From NCBI RefSeq assembly GCF_000018605.1, contig NC_010003.1, forward strand, positions 1,030,501 through 1,094,500: a stretch of DNA of 64,000 nucleotides, read 5' to 3'. This DNA is from Petrotoga mobilis SJ95. GTDB taxonomy: Bacteria; Thermotogota; Thermotogae; Petrotogales; Petrotogaceae. A model generated the notes under the pieces. That model saw only the letters and a list, made by a program, of their open reading frames with translations. It searched no databases and was not told where the DNA came from. Made by a program: the position numbers and the translations under genes. Of the stretch, positions 22,497 to 35,795 are shown one piece after another; the stretch's first letter is position 1, and each line of letters starts with the position of its first letter.

Positions 22497-25160
22497 GTGT
22501 GGTTTACAAAAAGCAAAGACGAAGTTATCAAAGATCTTCAGGTTAATACTATTCAAGGACTTTCAACCCAAGAAGCAAAGGAACGTTTGAGCAGATATGG
22601 GGAAAACAAACTTGCTACCCAAAAAAACAGGAGCTTGCTACAATTATTTTTTGCTCAACTCAATGATGCAATGATCTATGTTTTGTTGGGTGCAGCTTTG
22701 ATCTCTGCAATATTGGGGGAACTCAGTGACGCAATAATAATTGCTGTTGTTATCTTAATAAATGCAGTAGTCGGACTTATACAAGAGTATAGAGCTGAAC
22801 AAGCTTTGGAGGCTTTAAAAAAGCTTTCTACACCTAAGTCTATCGTTAAAAGAGATGGAAAAATTCTTGAAATTCCTTCAGAAGAGGTAGTCCCTGGAGA
22901 CATAGTTATTATTGATGCAGGAAGATATATTCCGTGTGATTTAAGACTTATCGAAACTGTCAACCTTCAAATTGACGAATCTGCCCTTACAGGTGAATCA
23001 GTACCTGTTGATAAAAATGCTGATTTAATCTTAGAGACGCTTGATACTCCCCTTGGAGACCAAAAGAATATGGCTTTCATGTCAACTTTTGCTACTTATG
23101 GCAGAGGTGTTGGGGTTGCAGTAGCTACTGGTATGAAAACAGAAATAGGTAAAATTGCTAAGATGCTCGAAGAAACTGACACAGAACAAACTCCACTTCA
23201 AAAGAAACTTACTGAGCTTAGTAAAATACTTGGCTTTGCAGCTCTTGGAATTTCTATTGCTATGTTCCTTGTCGGTATCATCCAAGGAAGACCTTTATTT
23301 GAAATGTTCTTTACGGCAATAAGTCTTGCAGTAGCAGCAATTCCGGAAGGACTTCCTGCAATAGTTACAATAGTACTTGCTATGGGTGTTCAAAGGATGG
23401 TTAAAAAGCACGCCATAATTAGAAAGCTTCCAGCGGTTGAAACTTTAGGTTCTGTAAACATAATATGCTCTGATAAAACGGGTACCTTAACTCAAAATAA
23501 GATGACTGTGGTAAAATTCTACGCAGACAATGCTTTTGGCGATGTTGACTCACTTAATATTAATAATCCAGCTCATAAACTCCTTTTGGAGAGTTTGGTA
23601 CTATGTAACGATGCTACTTATTCGCAGGAATCAAAGACTGGTGATCCAACTGAAACAGCCTTACTTGAGATGGGAGCTAAATTCAATATATTTAAAACTG
23701 CTTTTGAAGAGCAACACCCAAGAGTAAATGAAGTACCCTTTGATTCGGATAGAAAGCTTATGTCCACTGTAAATAAATATGATAATGAGTATTTAGTGTT
23801 TACTAAGGGAGCCCCGGATAATCTTCTTAAGATATGTAACAATGCATTTGTCAATGGTGAGATTGTTCCACTAACACAGGAAATTATAGATAACATAATG
23901 GATAAAGTAAATTCAATGTCTCAGGATGCCCTTAGAGTTTTAGGAGCAGCCTTCAAAAAAATAGATACTCCTCACGGAGATATTGATAAATTAGAAACCG
24001 ACTTAACCTTTATAGGCTTAATAGGTATGATTGACCCGCCAAGACTCGAGGTGAAGGATTCTATATTTTTATGCAAACAGGCTGGTATAAAGACTATTAT
24101 GATAACAGGTGATCATAAAAATACTGCCTTTGCTATAGCAAAAGAACTTGGTATAACTGATGATCCTTCACAGGTAATATCCGGAGTTGAACTAGATAAG
24201 CTTACCGAGGAGGAGTTAATTAGTAAGATCGATAACTTGAGAGTATTTGCAAGAGTCTCACCTGAACATAAGGTAAAAATAGTTCGAGCTCTTAAAGCCA
24301 AAGATAACATCGTTGCCATGACTGGAGATGGGGTAAACGATGCTCCCTCATTAAAGGCTGCAGATATTGGGATTGCAATGGGGATTACAGGTACAGATGT
24401 TGCAAAGGGTGCTTCTGACATGGTCTTAACAGATGATAACTTTAGCACTATAGTTTCTGCTGTTGAGGAAGGAAGAAATATATACAACAATATTAAAAAG
24501 TCCATCGTCTTCCTGCTGTCATGTAATATTGGTGAAATAATTACGTTGTTCTTTGCCATATTATTTGGTTGGGCTACACCGTTAAAGCCTATACACATAC
24601 TATGGGTTAACTTAATAACTGACACTTTCCCGGCGCTATCTCTTGGAGTAGAGCCAGGGGACAAAGATGTTATGAAAGAAAAACCACGTAATCCAAATCA
24701 CAGTTTGTTTGCAGGCGGTACAGGAGTAAGTTTAATACTAAACGGGGCATTAATTGGTTTAGTAACATTAACCGCCTTTGTGATTGGGGCAAGAGTTTAT
24801 ACAGGTACTACTAATTTATTCCCAATATTTCCTGCGAATATTTCAGATGATGCGTTAACTCACGCACAAACCATGGCGTTTGTAGTGTTAAGTGTATCTC
24901 AACTAATACACTCTTTGAATATGAGACATCCAACCAAATCCATATTCCAAGTTGGTTGGTTTACAAACAAGTACCTTATCGCCTCTATCCTATTTGGGAT
25001 ATTCCTCCAGGAAATTGTCATAACAGTTCCATTTCTCAGAAATGTGTTTGGGGTCTTCGATTTAAGACTTTATGACTGGTCAATTGTTGTATTACTATCT
25101 ATAGTTCCTTTGGTAGTTAATGAAATAGTAAAGATATTTATTAGGCATAAGGTATCTTAA
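22497..25160 (+). CDS. P-type (P2A-like) cation-transporting ATPase, probable Mn2+/Ca2+ exporter
   Basis: The 887-residue calcium-pump-like ATPase has an N-terminal cation ATPase domain, DESALTGESVPVDK (actuator TGES), AIPEGLPAIVTIVLAMG (M4 ion site), ICSDKTGTLTQNKMT (phosphorylated Asp), FTKGAPDNLL (nucleotide site), and MTGDGVNDAPSLKAADIGIAMG. About ten membrane helices are visible. The Mn riboswitch points to Mn2+ export, as known for YoaB of Lactococcus; Ca2+ export remains possible. I place the start at GTG 22497, 6 bases after GAGAGAGGTG; the GTG at 22488 is part of that ribosome binding site. It is transcribed alone and diverges from the metal-uptake operon. Confidence 0.92.
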   Translation: MWFTKSKDEVIKDLQVNTIQGLSTQEAKERLSRYGENKLATQKNRSLLQLFFAQLNDAMIYVLLGAALISAILGELSDAIIIAVVILINAVVGLIQEYRAEQALEALKKLSTPKSIVKRDGKILEIPSEEVVPGDIVIIDAGRYIPCDLRLIETVNLQIDESALTGESVPVDKNADLILETLDTPLGDQKNMAFMSTFATYGRGVGVAVATGMKTEIGKIAKMLEETDTEQTPLQKKLTELSKILGFAALGISIAMFLVGIIQGRPLFEMFFTAISLAVAAIPEGLPAIVTIVLAMGVQRMVKKHAIIRKLPAVETLGSVNIICSDKTGTLTQNKMTVVKFYADNAFGDVDSLNINNPAHKLLLESLVLCNDATYSQESKTGDPTETALLEMGAKFNIFKTAFEEQHPRVNEVPFDSDRKLMSTVNKYDNEYLVFTKGAPDNLLKICNNAFVNGEIVPLTQEIIDNIMDKVNSMSQDALRVLGAAFKKIDTPHGDIDKLETDLTFIGLIGMIDPPRLEVKDSIFLCKQAGIKTIMITGDHKNTAFAIAKELGITDDPSQVISGVELDKLTEEELISKIDNLRVFARVSPEHKVKIVRALKAKDNIVAMTGDGVNDAPSLKAADIGIAMGITGTDVAKGASDMVLTDDNFSTIVSAVEEGRNIYNNIKKSIVFLLSCNIGEIITLFFAILFGWATPLKPIHILWVNLITDTFPALSLGVEPGDKDVMKEKPRNPNHSLFAGGTGVSLILNGALIGLVTLTAFVIGARVYTGTTNLFPIFPANISDDALTHAQTMAFVVLSVSQLIHSLNMRHPTKSIFQVGWFTNKYLIASILFGIFLQEIVITVPFLRNVFGVFDLRLYDWSIVVLLSIVPLVVNEIVKIFIRHKVS

Positions 25161-25205
25161 TCTACCTCATCAGTATTTTTTTATCTATCACTCAAAAACA
25201 TATGG

Positions 25206-25211
25206 TATAAT
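25206..25211 (+). promoter_or_regulatory. extended -10 promoter of hppA
   Basis: TGGTATAAT with the hexamer at 25206-25211, 33 bases before the hppA ATG; no good -35 element. AAAGGAGG lies between it and the start. Confidence 0.5.
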
Positions 25212-25238
25212 TAATTAAATTATCAAAGGAGGAAAAGT

Positions 25239-27221
25239 ATGGGTGCTATTTCTCAAATCATATCGGTTATATCTGGGTTTATCGGATTAATTTTTACCGT
25301 TTTTTTGGTGTTCAATATTTTAGAAAAATCCCCTGGGAATGAAAAAATGCAGAAACTTTCAAAAATTATTCAAGTGGGAGCTCGCTCTTTTTTATTCTCT
25401 GAATATAGGATCCTTTTTGTTGTTATATTTTTATTCGCAGCTTTTCTGTGGCTTGTAAGTTCTTATCAAATGGCTTTGTCTTTTATTTTAGGATCAGTAT
25501 TTTCTGTTTTATCAGGTTTTCTAGGGATGTCAATAGCCACCAGAGCCAATGCCAGAACAACCAATGCAGCGATAAACAATTTAAAAGACGCATTGGCTGT
25601 GTCTTTTAATGGCGGAGCGGTTATGGGTATGATTGTTACTTCTTTAGGATTAATGGGATTGGGAGGTATATTTTTTCTTGGCAAAGGAAATACTGAACTA
25701 ATGAGTGGTTATGCTATGGGAGCATCTTTTGTGGCACTTTTTGCAAGAGTGGGAGGGGGCATTTTCACAAAAGCCGCCGATGTAGGAGCTGATCTAGTTG
25801 GTAAGGTTGAAGCAAATATTCCAGAAGATGATCCAAGAAATCCGGCAGTTATCGCTGACAACGTCGGAGATAATGTGGGAGATGTTGCAGGTATGGGAGC
25901 TGATCTGTATGAATCCTACGTTGGTTCTATTTTTTCTGCCTCAGTCTTAGGAAGTATCGTTTTTTCTGCTAAGGGAGCACTTTTCCCGTTTTTTGTTGCT
26001 TCATCAGGTTTGATATTATCAATTTTTGGTATTATTTTTGTTAATTACTACATCAAAAAAGCAAAGGAAGTTGAGCCTGAAAAGGTCCTACACTTTGGTA
26101 CATATATGACGACATTTCTTCAATCGATAGTTGTCTTTTTCTTATCTAAAATTGTATTCGGAGATTTTTCTGGCGGTTTAATTGTTATTTTAGGTATGGT
26201 AGTTGGAATTCTTATAGGGGTTTCCACTGAATACTACACTGCAAAAAAACCTGTAATAGAGCTAGCTAAAAGCGCTCCATCAGGTTCGGCTCCGTTGATT
26301 ATCAATGGTCTTGCCCTAGGGATGGAATCAACGCTTATCCCTATTCTTTTAATAGGAGCAGCTATTGTAATTTCATTCTACGTTTACGGTCTTTTTGGAA
26401 TAGCTATTGCTGCTGTTGGAATGCTTTCAACACTGGGTATGAGTTTATCAATCGATGCATACGGTCCTATCGCTGATAATGCAGGTGGAATTGCAGAAAT
26501 GGCTCATTTAGAACCATACGTTCGAGAAAGAACGGACAAGTTGGATGCTGTTGGAAATACCACAGCGGCTATGGGAAAAGGTTTTGCAATAGGATCTGCT
26601 GCATTAACGGCATTGGCTTTGTTCGCTTCTTATTTGCAAGTAACAAATATTTCAGTAGTTGATTTGAATGATGCAAATGTGTTCACAGCAATGTTAATCG
26701 GTGCCATGCTTCCATTTCTGTTTTCCTCTTTGGTAATGAAAGCAGTTGGTAACGCTGCAAATCTTATGGTTGAAGAAGTAAGAAGGCAATTTAAAGAAAT
26801 TGTTGGATTAATGGAAGGAAAAGCTGATCCAGACTACGGTAAGTGTGTAAAGATCGCTACCGATGGTGCTTTGAAATATATGATACTTCCTTCTTTAATC
26901 GCTGTAATAGCTCCAATAATTATTTATCTCTTGTTAGGCAAGCAAGCTGTTGCTGGAATGTTAGCTGGAACAACAGGCTCAGGCGTTATGTTAGCGATAT
27001 TCATGGCTAACTCTGGAGGTGCCTGGGATAACGCTAAGAAGTTAATAGAAACAGGAAAATATGGTGGAAAAGGGTCTTTGGCTCACAAGGCTTCTGTTGT
27101 AGGAGATACTGTGGGGGATCCTTTAAAAGATACAGCAGGACCTTCCATAAATATTTTAATAAAACTTATGTCCATAGTTTCTATAGTGATTATTCCTGTC
27201 TTAATCAGAATTTTTGAGTGA
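25239..27221 (+). CDS. hppA: membrane-bound ion-pumping pyrophosphatase, K+-dependent type
   Basis: The 660-residue protein couples PPi hydrolysis to H+ or Na+ transport across the inner membrane. It has about 16 hydrophobic helices and the family active-site loops: [47 protein letters not shown], and [20 protein letters not shown]. In [16 protein letters not shown] the Ala and Gly at the positions that are Lys and Thr in K+-independent enzymes mark the K+-dependent class. Thermotoga relatives are Na+ pumps, so Na+ is likely; this is inference. It is followed by a repeat-rich spacer rather than a clean terminator. Confidence 0.95.
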   Translation: MGAISQIISVISGFIGLIFTVFLVFNILEKSPGNEKMQKLSKIIQVGARSFLFSEYRILFVVIFLFAAFLWLVSSYQMALSFILGSVFSVLSGFLGMSIATRANARTTNAAINNLKDALAVSFNGGAVMGMIVTSLGLMGLGGIFFLGKGNTELMSGYAMGASFVALFARVGGGIFTKAADVGADLVGKVEANIPEDDPRNPAVIADNVGDNVGDVAGMGADLYESYVGSIFSASVLGSIVFSAKGALFPFFVASSGLILSIFGIIFVNYYIKKAKEVEPEKVLHFGTYMTTFLQSIVVFFLSKIVFGDFSGGLIVILGMVVGILIGVSTEYYTAKKPVIELAKSAPSGSAPLIINGLALGMESTLIPILLIGAAIVISFYVYGLFGIAIAAVGMLSTLGMSLSIDAYGPIADNAGGIAEMAHLEPYVRERTDKLDAVGNTTAAMGKGFAIGSAALTALALFASYLQVTNISVVDLNDANVFTAMLIGAMLPFLFSSLVMKAVGNAANLMVEEVRRQFKEIVGLMEGKADPDYGKCVKIATDGALKYMILPSLIAVIAPIIIYLLLGKQAVAGMLAGTTGSGVMLAIFMANSGGAWDNAKKLIETGKYGGKGSLAHKASVVGDTVGDPLKDTAGPSINILIKLMSIVSIVIIPVLIRIFE

Positions 27222-27245
27222 AACTCTTAGTTAAAATGGTTGGTG

Positions 27246-27616
27246 TGAATACCATTTTTCCTTCTGGGTAGGAAACGGGTTACAGGACGGAGCCTTGTTT
27301 GCGTCACTGTGCAAACCATGTTTTTAAATGATTTTGATTTTGAACTTGATTATGAGGTTTTTAAGGGGTTTACCCCTTAACGTACGGGTGGGGAGCGGGG
27401 AAAGGGCGCTAACACAAAGTTTTTGAAATATAACTATTTTCAAAAATAAGACTTTGATTTTAAAAGGGTTACAGGGCGGAGCCCTCCCACCTGCTGGGTT
27501 AGGGACCGCAGGTCCCTTCCTTAGAAGGGTGGGCAGCAGGGCAAGAGAATGAATACCATTTTTCCTTATGGGTGGGGAGCGGGGCGAAGGGGCGCTAACA
27601 CAAGGTTTTAGAGTTC
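27246..27616 (+). repeat. composite block of dispersed intergenic repeats, locus E
   Basis: This 437-base gap (27222-27658) is far more GC-rich than its surroundings and is built from repeated modules. ACCATTTTTCCTTxTGGGT occurs at 27251 and 27555; GGGTTACAGGxCGGAGCC at 27277 and 27467; GGGTGGGGAGCGGGG, then GGGCGCTAACACAA at 27385 and 27571. Local hairpins include TTAAGGGG-TTTA-CCCCTTAA (27361-27380), AGGGC-GGA-GCCCT (27473-27485) and GGGACC-GCA-GGTCCC (27502-27516). It is sense to the downstream pfk-like gene. No coding potential is seen; open frames through it are incidental. Confidence 0.8.
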
Positions 27617-27658
27617 CTAAAGTTAGTATAATCAAATTAAAATGTGGAGGTGTATATA

Positions 27659-28675
27659 ATGAAAAGAGTCGCTGTTTTAAATGTAGGTGGAGATTGTCCA
27701 GGATTAAATGCCGTAATCCGGGCACTCATCGTTAAAGGCGCCGAAGAGGATATCGAAGTTGTCGGCGTTTACGACGGTTTTCTAGGTCTCGTGGAAGATA
27801 AATTAACAATCTTAGCTAAAGAACATGTCTCAGGTAAATTACCTGAAGGTGGCATAATTTTGGGTTCGTCAAAATACGATCCTACTGTTAATCCAAACGA
27901 TTTGAAAAAGTTGAAAAATAACTTTGAGAGATATCAGATAACTAGTCTTATATTGTTAACAGGCCATACCGGAGCAAATATCGCCTTAAAATTGGCAAAT
28001 GAAGGTATACCTTCGATAATAATACCTGCTACCGTTGATAATGACTTATACTGGACGGATCTTAGCGTTGGTTTTCTAACGGCATTACAGATCGTCACCG
28101 ATGCATTAGATAAACTTCATTCAACTGCGAGTGCAGGTCATAGGGTAATAGTTGTAGAAACCGGAGGAGACGAAGCAGGATGGTTAGCAACAATTGGTGG
28201 TATGGCAGGTGGTGCTGATTATATAATAGTACCAGAGTTCAAGTTAGACCCTAAAGATATGATTGAAAATATTAAAAGGAGATATTCTGCAGGTAGAAGA
28301 TTTTCCATAGTTGTAGTAGAAGAAAAAGTCAAACTCCCCGAAGAAGTTCAAAATATAATAGGCGATCCAAAGGTTCGTCAATACATGAAACCAGCAGAAT
28401 TAATCACAGAGTACATAAAAGCTAATCTGCAAAATGTTGAATGTAGAACCGTTGATTTAGATTATTTACAAAGAGGAGGAACACCTTCGTCTTTTGATAG
28501 ATACCTGGCTTTCAAATTCGGTGTTTCGGCTATAGACGCTGTTAAAAAAGGAAAATCTAATGTGGCTTTAGGTTTGGATGGTTTTGATGTTGTGGAAAAA
28601 CCATTTACCCACGAAATTTTGAAGAACAAAGAGATAAGTAGAGAATTATACGAAATGGGTAGACTTTTCTTCTAA
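27659..28675 (+). CDS. divergent 6-phosphofructokinase-like protein
   Basis: A 338-residue phosphofructokinase-fold protein. The N-terminal NVGGDCPGLNAVIRA, the VDNDLYWTDLSVGF region and the late LQRGGTPSSFDRYLA are clear. Several signature sites differ: the GGDGS/GGEDT loop reads TGHTG, PKTIDND reads PATVDND (the Lys that marks PPi enzymes is Ala), and the MGR substrate motif reads TGGD, losing the Arg. It may have changed phosphoryl donor or substrate, or be regulatory or inactive. ATG at 27659 follows GGAGGTG; the upstream GTG codons at 27644/27650 are part of that site. It ends in a strong terminator. Confidence 0.78.
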   Translation: MKRVAVLNVGGDCPGLNAVIRALIVKGAEEDIEVVGVYDGFLGLVEDKLTILAKEHVSGKLPEGGIILGSSKYDPTVNPNDLKKLKNNFERYQITSLILLTGHTGANIALKLANEGIPSIIIPATVDNDLYWTDLSVGFLTALQIVTDALDKLHSTASAGHRVIVVETGGDEAGWLATIGGMAGGADYIIVPEFKLDPKDMIENIKRRYSAGRRFSIVVVEEKVKLPEEVQNIIGDPKVRQYMKPAELITEYIKANLQNVECRTVDLDYLQRGGTPSSFDRYLAFKFGVSAIDAVKKGKSNVALGLDGFDVVEKPFTHEILKNKEISRELYEMGRLFF

Positions 28676-28682
28676 AAATATT

Positions 28683-28710
28683 TAGCGGTGCTTTTTGCAC
28701 CGCTATTTTT
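28683..28710 (+). terminator. terminator of the pfk-like gene
   Basis: TAGCGGTGC (28683-28691), loop of five T, GCACCGCTA (28697-28705), then a T run. An A-rich flank on the other side may let it also serve the convergent photolyase gene. Confidence 0.9.
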
Positions 28711-28758
28711 AAACGCATTATTAAAATCCACAAATAATAAACTTGCTTGACTTTTTGA

Positions 28759-30147
28759 TCATATTTTATAAAGTTTTTTAGCCTTTTCTGAAGCTACTTT
28801 ATGATCGACAATAGGTGTTGGATAATCGATGTCTTTTGGAATGTTCAAAGTATGTATTTGCTCTAAGTTAAGATTGGTTAATTCTGGTAACCAAGTCTTT
28901 ATGTAATTACATTCAGGATCAAATTTTTGCTGTTGCAAAATTGGGTTAAATATTCGGAAAAAAGGCTGCGCATCACAACCTGTTGAAGCAACCCATTGCC
29001 AATTACCATTATTAATTGCAGGATCGTAATCAACTAGTCTTTGTGCAAAGTATTTCTCTCCCCATCGCCAGTCAATATGTAAATCCTTAACAAGAAAACT
29101 CCCTGTTATCATTCTTACTCGGTTATGCATCCATCCCGTTAGATTCAATTGCCTCATTCCAGCATCAACTATAGGATAACCTGTTCTCCCTGTACACCAA
29201 GCCTTAAATTTATCCACATCATTTTCCCACTGTATTTGGTTATATTTCTCCTTAAAGGAATTGCCTAAAACATGAGGGAAATGATAAAGGATATGAGTAA
29301 AAAAATCACGCCAGTGAAGTTGTGTAATAATTTCATGTTCATTACCGAAGTTTTCATTTACTTTTCCATATACCTCTCTCACAGAAACTGTTCCAAATTT
29401 AAGATGGGGAGATAACTTTGTTGTTCCATCGATTGAAGGCGTGTTTCTAGTTTCACTGTAATTTTTTAGTTTGACTATTCTCTCTATATAACTTAACCCT
29501 TCTTTTCGCCCACCTTTTAATATTAAATTTTCATTTTGAGGAAATTTATCAACCTGAAGAGCAATACTTGAGCTAATTTCTTCTGTAAAATAATTTTTAA
29601 ATTTATTCTTCTGCGGTTCTCGCACATCTATTTTTTTGGATTTTTTTAAAAAATCGGTGAACTTTATATATGGCATACCATTATCTTTCAAAACTTCTGT
29701 GGGTTCATGTAATAAAACATCAAAATGTTCCTTGAAATCTACTCTTTCCCTTTCACAAATGGCTTTTATTTCGTTATCTCTTTTCTTACTAAATGGAGTG
29801 TAATCTTTATTCACGAAAACTGCTTCTATTCCTAATGTTTTAATTAAACTTTCAACTACTTTAGCAGTAAGTCCTTCAAAAAAATATAGTCTAGCGTTCA
29901 ATTGGTGTAGCTGATCATTGAGTTCTTTCAGACAGGCGATCATAAATTGAACCGCATTGTCTGATTTGTAATCGTTATCTTTAATCTGTCGATCATCAAA
30001 TATAAAAGCAGGTATGACTCTTTCACAACTTTGAAGTGCTTCTATGAGAGAAGTATTATCCTCTAACCTAAGATCTCGTCTGAATATGTGCAACCCAATT
30101 TTATATTTATAATTCGATATTTTTATCACCTCTAATGCCTTTAGCAT
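28759..30147 (-). CDS. phrB: deoxyribodipyrimidine photolyase (class I)
   Basis: Flavoprotein that uses blue/near-UV light to split cyclobutane pyrimidine dimers. The 462-residue protein has the N-terminal antenna domain (GLHIFRRDLRLEDNTSL) and the C-terminal FAD domain with TKLSPHLKFGTVS, WHNRVRMITGSFLVKDL, WRWGEKYFAQRLVDYDPA and NNGNWQWVASTGCDAQPFF, which holds the electron-transfer Trp residues and FAD contacts. The start is uncertain: the ATG at 30147 has a poor site, while GAGGTG lies within codons 6-7 with an ATA at ideal distance and a TTG just before HIFRRDL. A light-driven repair enzyme is unexpected in a presumed subsurface anaerobe. Monocistronic. Confidence 0.9.
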   Translation of the reverse strand: MLKALEVIKISNYKYKIGLHIFRRDLRLEDNTSLIEALQSCERVIPAFIFDDRQIKDNDYKSDNAVQFMIACLKELNDQLHQLNARLYFFEGLTAKVVESLIKTLGIEAVFVNKDYTPFSKKRDNEIKAICERERVDFKEHFDVLLHEPTEVLKDNGMPYIKFTDFLKKSKKIDVREPQKNKFKNYFTEEISSSIALQVDKFPQNENLILKGGRKEGLSYIERIVKLKNYSETRNTPSIDGTTKLSPHLKFGTVSVREVYGKVNENFGNEHEIITQLHWRDFFTHILYHFPHVLGNSFKEKYNQIQWENDVDKFKAWCTGRTGYPIVDAGMRQLNLTGWMHNRVRMITGSFLVKDLHIDWRWGEKYFAQRLVDYDPAINNGNWQWVASTGCDAQPFFRIFNPILQQQKFDPECNYIKTWLPELTNLNLEQIHTLNIPKDIDYPTPIVDHKVASEKAKKLYKI

Positions 30148-30215
30148 GCCTTTTATAATTAAATAGAACTTGCTAACTTTATTAGTAGATAGATAAATTT
30201 AAAGTATTGAGAATT

Positions 30216-33690
<3,475 letters not shown>

Positions 33691-33713
<23 letters not shown>

Positions 33714-35778
33714 TGATTAGCAACCTCACATTCGCACCTGGCTCGATCTTTTGTAGAAAACTTTCAACTTTTTGGTCATTTAAGTAAATTTCATAAGACT
33801 GAATTTCTTCAGTGTTTATGGAAAGATGAGAAAATACATCTATTAATTGAACATCCTTTTTTACCTTTTTAATTGAATAATTAGCTCCATTGCTCACTTC
33901 TTCTTCTATGTCAACTATTTTTCCATCATAGGATGCGATTATTTCTTCTTTGTTTAAATGAACCTCTTTCCCATTTAAAAATACTTTCATCTTTTCGGTT
34001 TCGATATCCAAGAATTCTTTTATCTTGGGGAGCTTTACCGCTTTTGTTTTTAGAAGATCTCTATTTTTTATTTGATAATCTTTATCTAAGATTTCTTCGT
34101 CTTTCATGATAATAGTCCCCACTGGGACTTCATATGGAAGGTTATTTATTGTGAAGAAAATTTTCTCGTTGTACTCTTTAAATACATCTTCTATTTTTGG
34201 AGGTGAAGTAAATATTTTATCTCCATCTTTGATCTCTTCTTCTAAACTTTCTACTTTTTCACCGTTTTTTATTACAGTGGGATAAGCAGTTTTGGGTTCT
34301 CCATTTAAGTAAAATTCAATGGGTTGAATTACGTCTTTCAATTTCAAATTGACAGGTTTGCCGTTTTTGGGTTCTTCTATTTCAATGTGGTCTCCTGGTT
34401 TAATGGGAGAATGTATATCCGCAGATACGCCGTTTACTGTTATTTTTGCCTTTTCGCCCATATTCCCCTTTTTTATCTGTAATTTTTCGTTCAGTTCGAA
34501 AGCTATCGCAGGGGAGGGCAGTCCAACCAATTTGTCTAGCGAATAACCTGATTGTAGTAACGCTTGTAAGACGTTCATGTCTTTACCTATGATTAACATA
34601 TTTACATTTCTTCCGTTTATTTTGATGGTATTGAATACACTACCCTGTTTTTTCAGTGCGACATTTACTATACCTAAAGGAGTTATGTATTCACTACCTT
34701 CCATCCTTTTTGATTCAAAAATTATATTCTCCAAGTTTTTGGTAGTTTTCAGAGATACCCTTTCTTTGGGAAGCCCAAGTTTACTGGCTAATTTTTCGGT
34801 AAAAGTTGGTACTTTCCCTCCTCCACCTACTACCATCACAGCAACGGGAGGTTTCCCGTTTAGATTTAATATTTCTTTAGCTATTTTATCCGTTATGTTG
34901 TCTATAATAGGGGTTATTATCTTAATTACTTCTTCTTTTCTTACAATTTGTGGACTATCCAGGATATCGTTGTAGGTAATTTCATCGCTTTGAGATAATT
35001 GTTTTTTAATCATTTCAGCGGTTTTGAAATCCACCAATAGTTGTTGAGATATAATGTCTGTTATCTCATCTCCAGCTAGAGGTACCATTCCATAGCCGGT
35101 TATTACCCCTTTATTCGATATAGATATGTCGCTTGTTCCTGCTCCCACATCCACCATTGCAACATTCAGGTTTCTCAAGTCCTCAGGTACAACTAAACTT
35201 GTGGCGGCTATCGGTTCCAATGTGACATGGATAGGTTTTAATCCTACTTTATCCAATACAGACATCATAGCTTCTACAACATTTTTTGGTAGATAAGCTG
35301 CCAAAACTTTTACCTTTGCTTGATTACCTCTTTGCCCTTCTAGATGTTTAATCCATTGATTATCAAGACTGTAGTAAAGTATTGAGTATCCTACGCAGTA
35401 CATTTCTTGTGAGTAGTTTAATTTTTCTGTAGATGCTTTGACTGCTTCGAGTTCCATCTTTTTGATTGTTTCACTATCTAAATAACCATGAGTTGAAATA
35501 TCGAGGCTGTATGAGCCAATTGAAGAGATTAGAAACCTACCAGCTATAGCGATGGCAACTTCGGAAAGATTGATGGAACTTTCCTCTTCCAGTGTTTTCT
35601 TTATTTTGAAAACACCTTTTGCAACCTTGTTGACGTCATGAATCTGTCCGTCAAGCATCGCTCTATTTTCGTGTTCAACTTCTGCAAAATGCTTGATTAT
35701 TATACTTTCCGTTTCTTCATCATATTCTGCTAATATCCCTACAAGAGTCCTTGTACCTATATCAAGTCCAAAGAGCAT
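33691..35778 (-). CDS. FtsA-like actin-fold protein with long C-terminal extension
   Basis: A 695-residue protein. The first ~390 residues are an actin/HSP70-fold ATPase of the FtsA/PilM type: LFGLDIGTRTLVGILAEYD (phosphate 1), VAMVDVGAGTSDISISNKG (phosphate 2) and VAVMVVGGGGKVPTFTEKL (adenosine). The remaining ~300 residues are repetitive beta-rich segments resembling ubiquitin-like or S1-like modules (KAKITVNGVSADIHSP, FYLNGEPKTAYPTVI, KVFLNGKEVHLNKEE, EIYLNDQKVESFLQ). This architecture is found in some Firmicutes and Thermotogae beside ordinary FtsA and may organise division or envelope assembly. ATG at 35778 is 7 bases after GGGGG; the ATG at 35784 is too close. Confidence 0.8.
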
Positions 35779-35795
35779 TTCCATTCCCCCATTAT

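Noticed and set aside
24113-24664. Long minus-strand open frame inside the P-type ATPase gene (and similar ones within mutS2, 36538-37002, and the ftsA-like gene, 34577-34975)
   Set aside because: Mirror frames of well-supported genes; no ribosome site, low-complexity Ser/Ile/Leu composition and no recognisable family.
27324-27725. 133-codon open frame on the minus strand across the hppA-pfk spacer
   Set aside because: It runs through repeats and hairpins, is Pro/Leu/Arg-rich without a ribosome site, and extends into the pfk-like gene.
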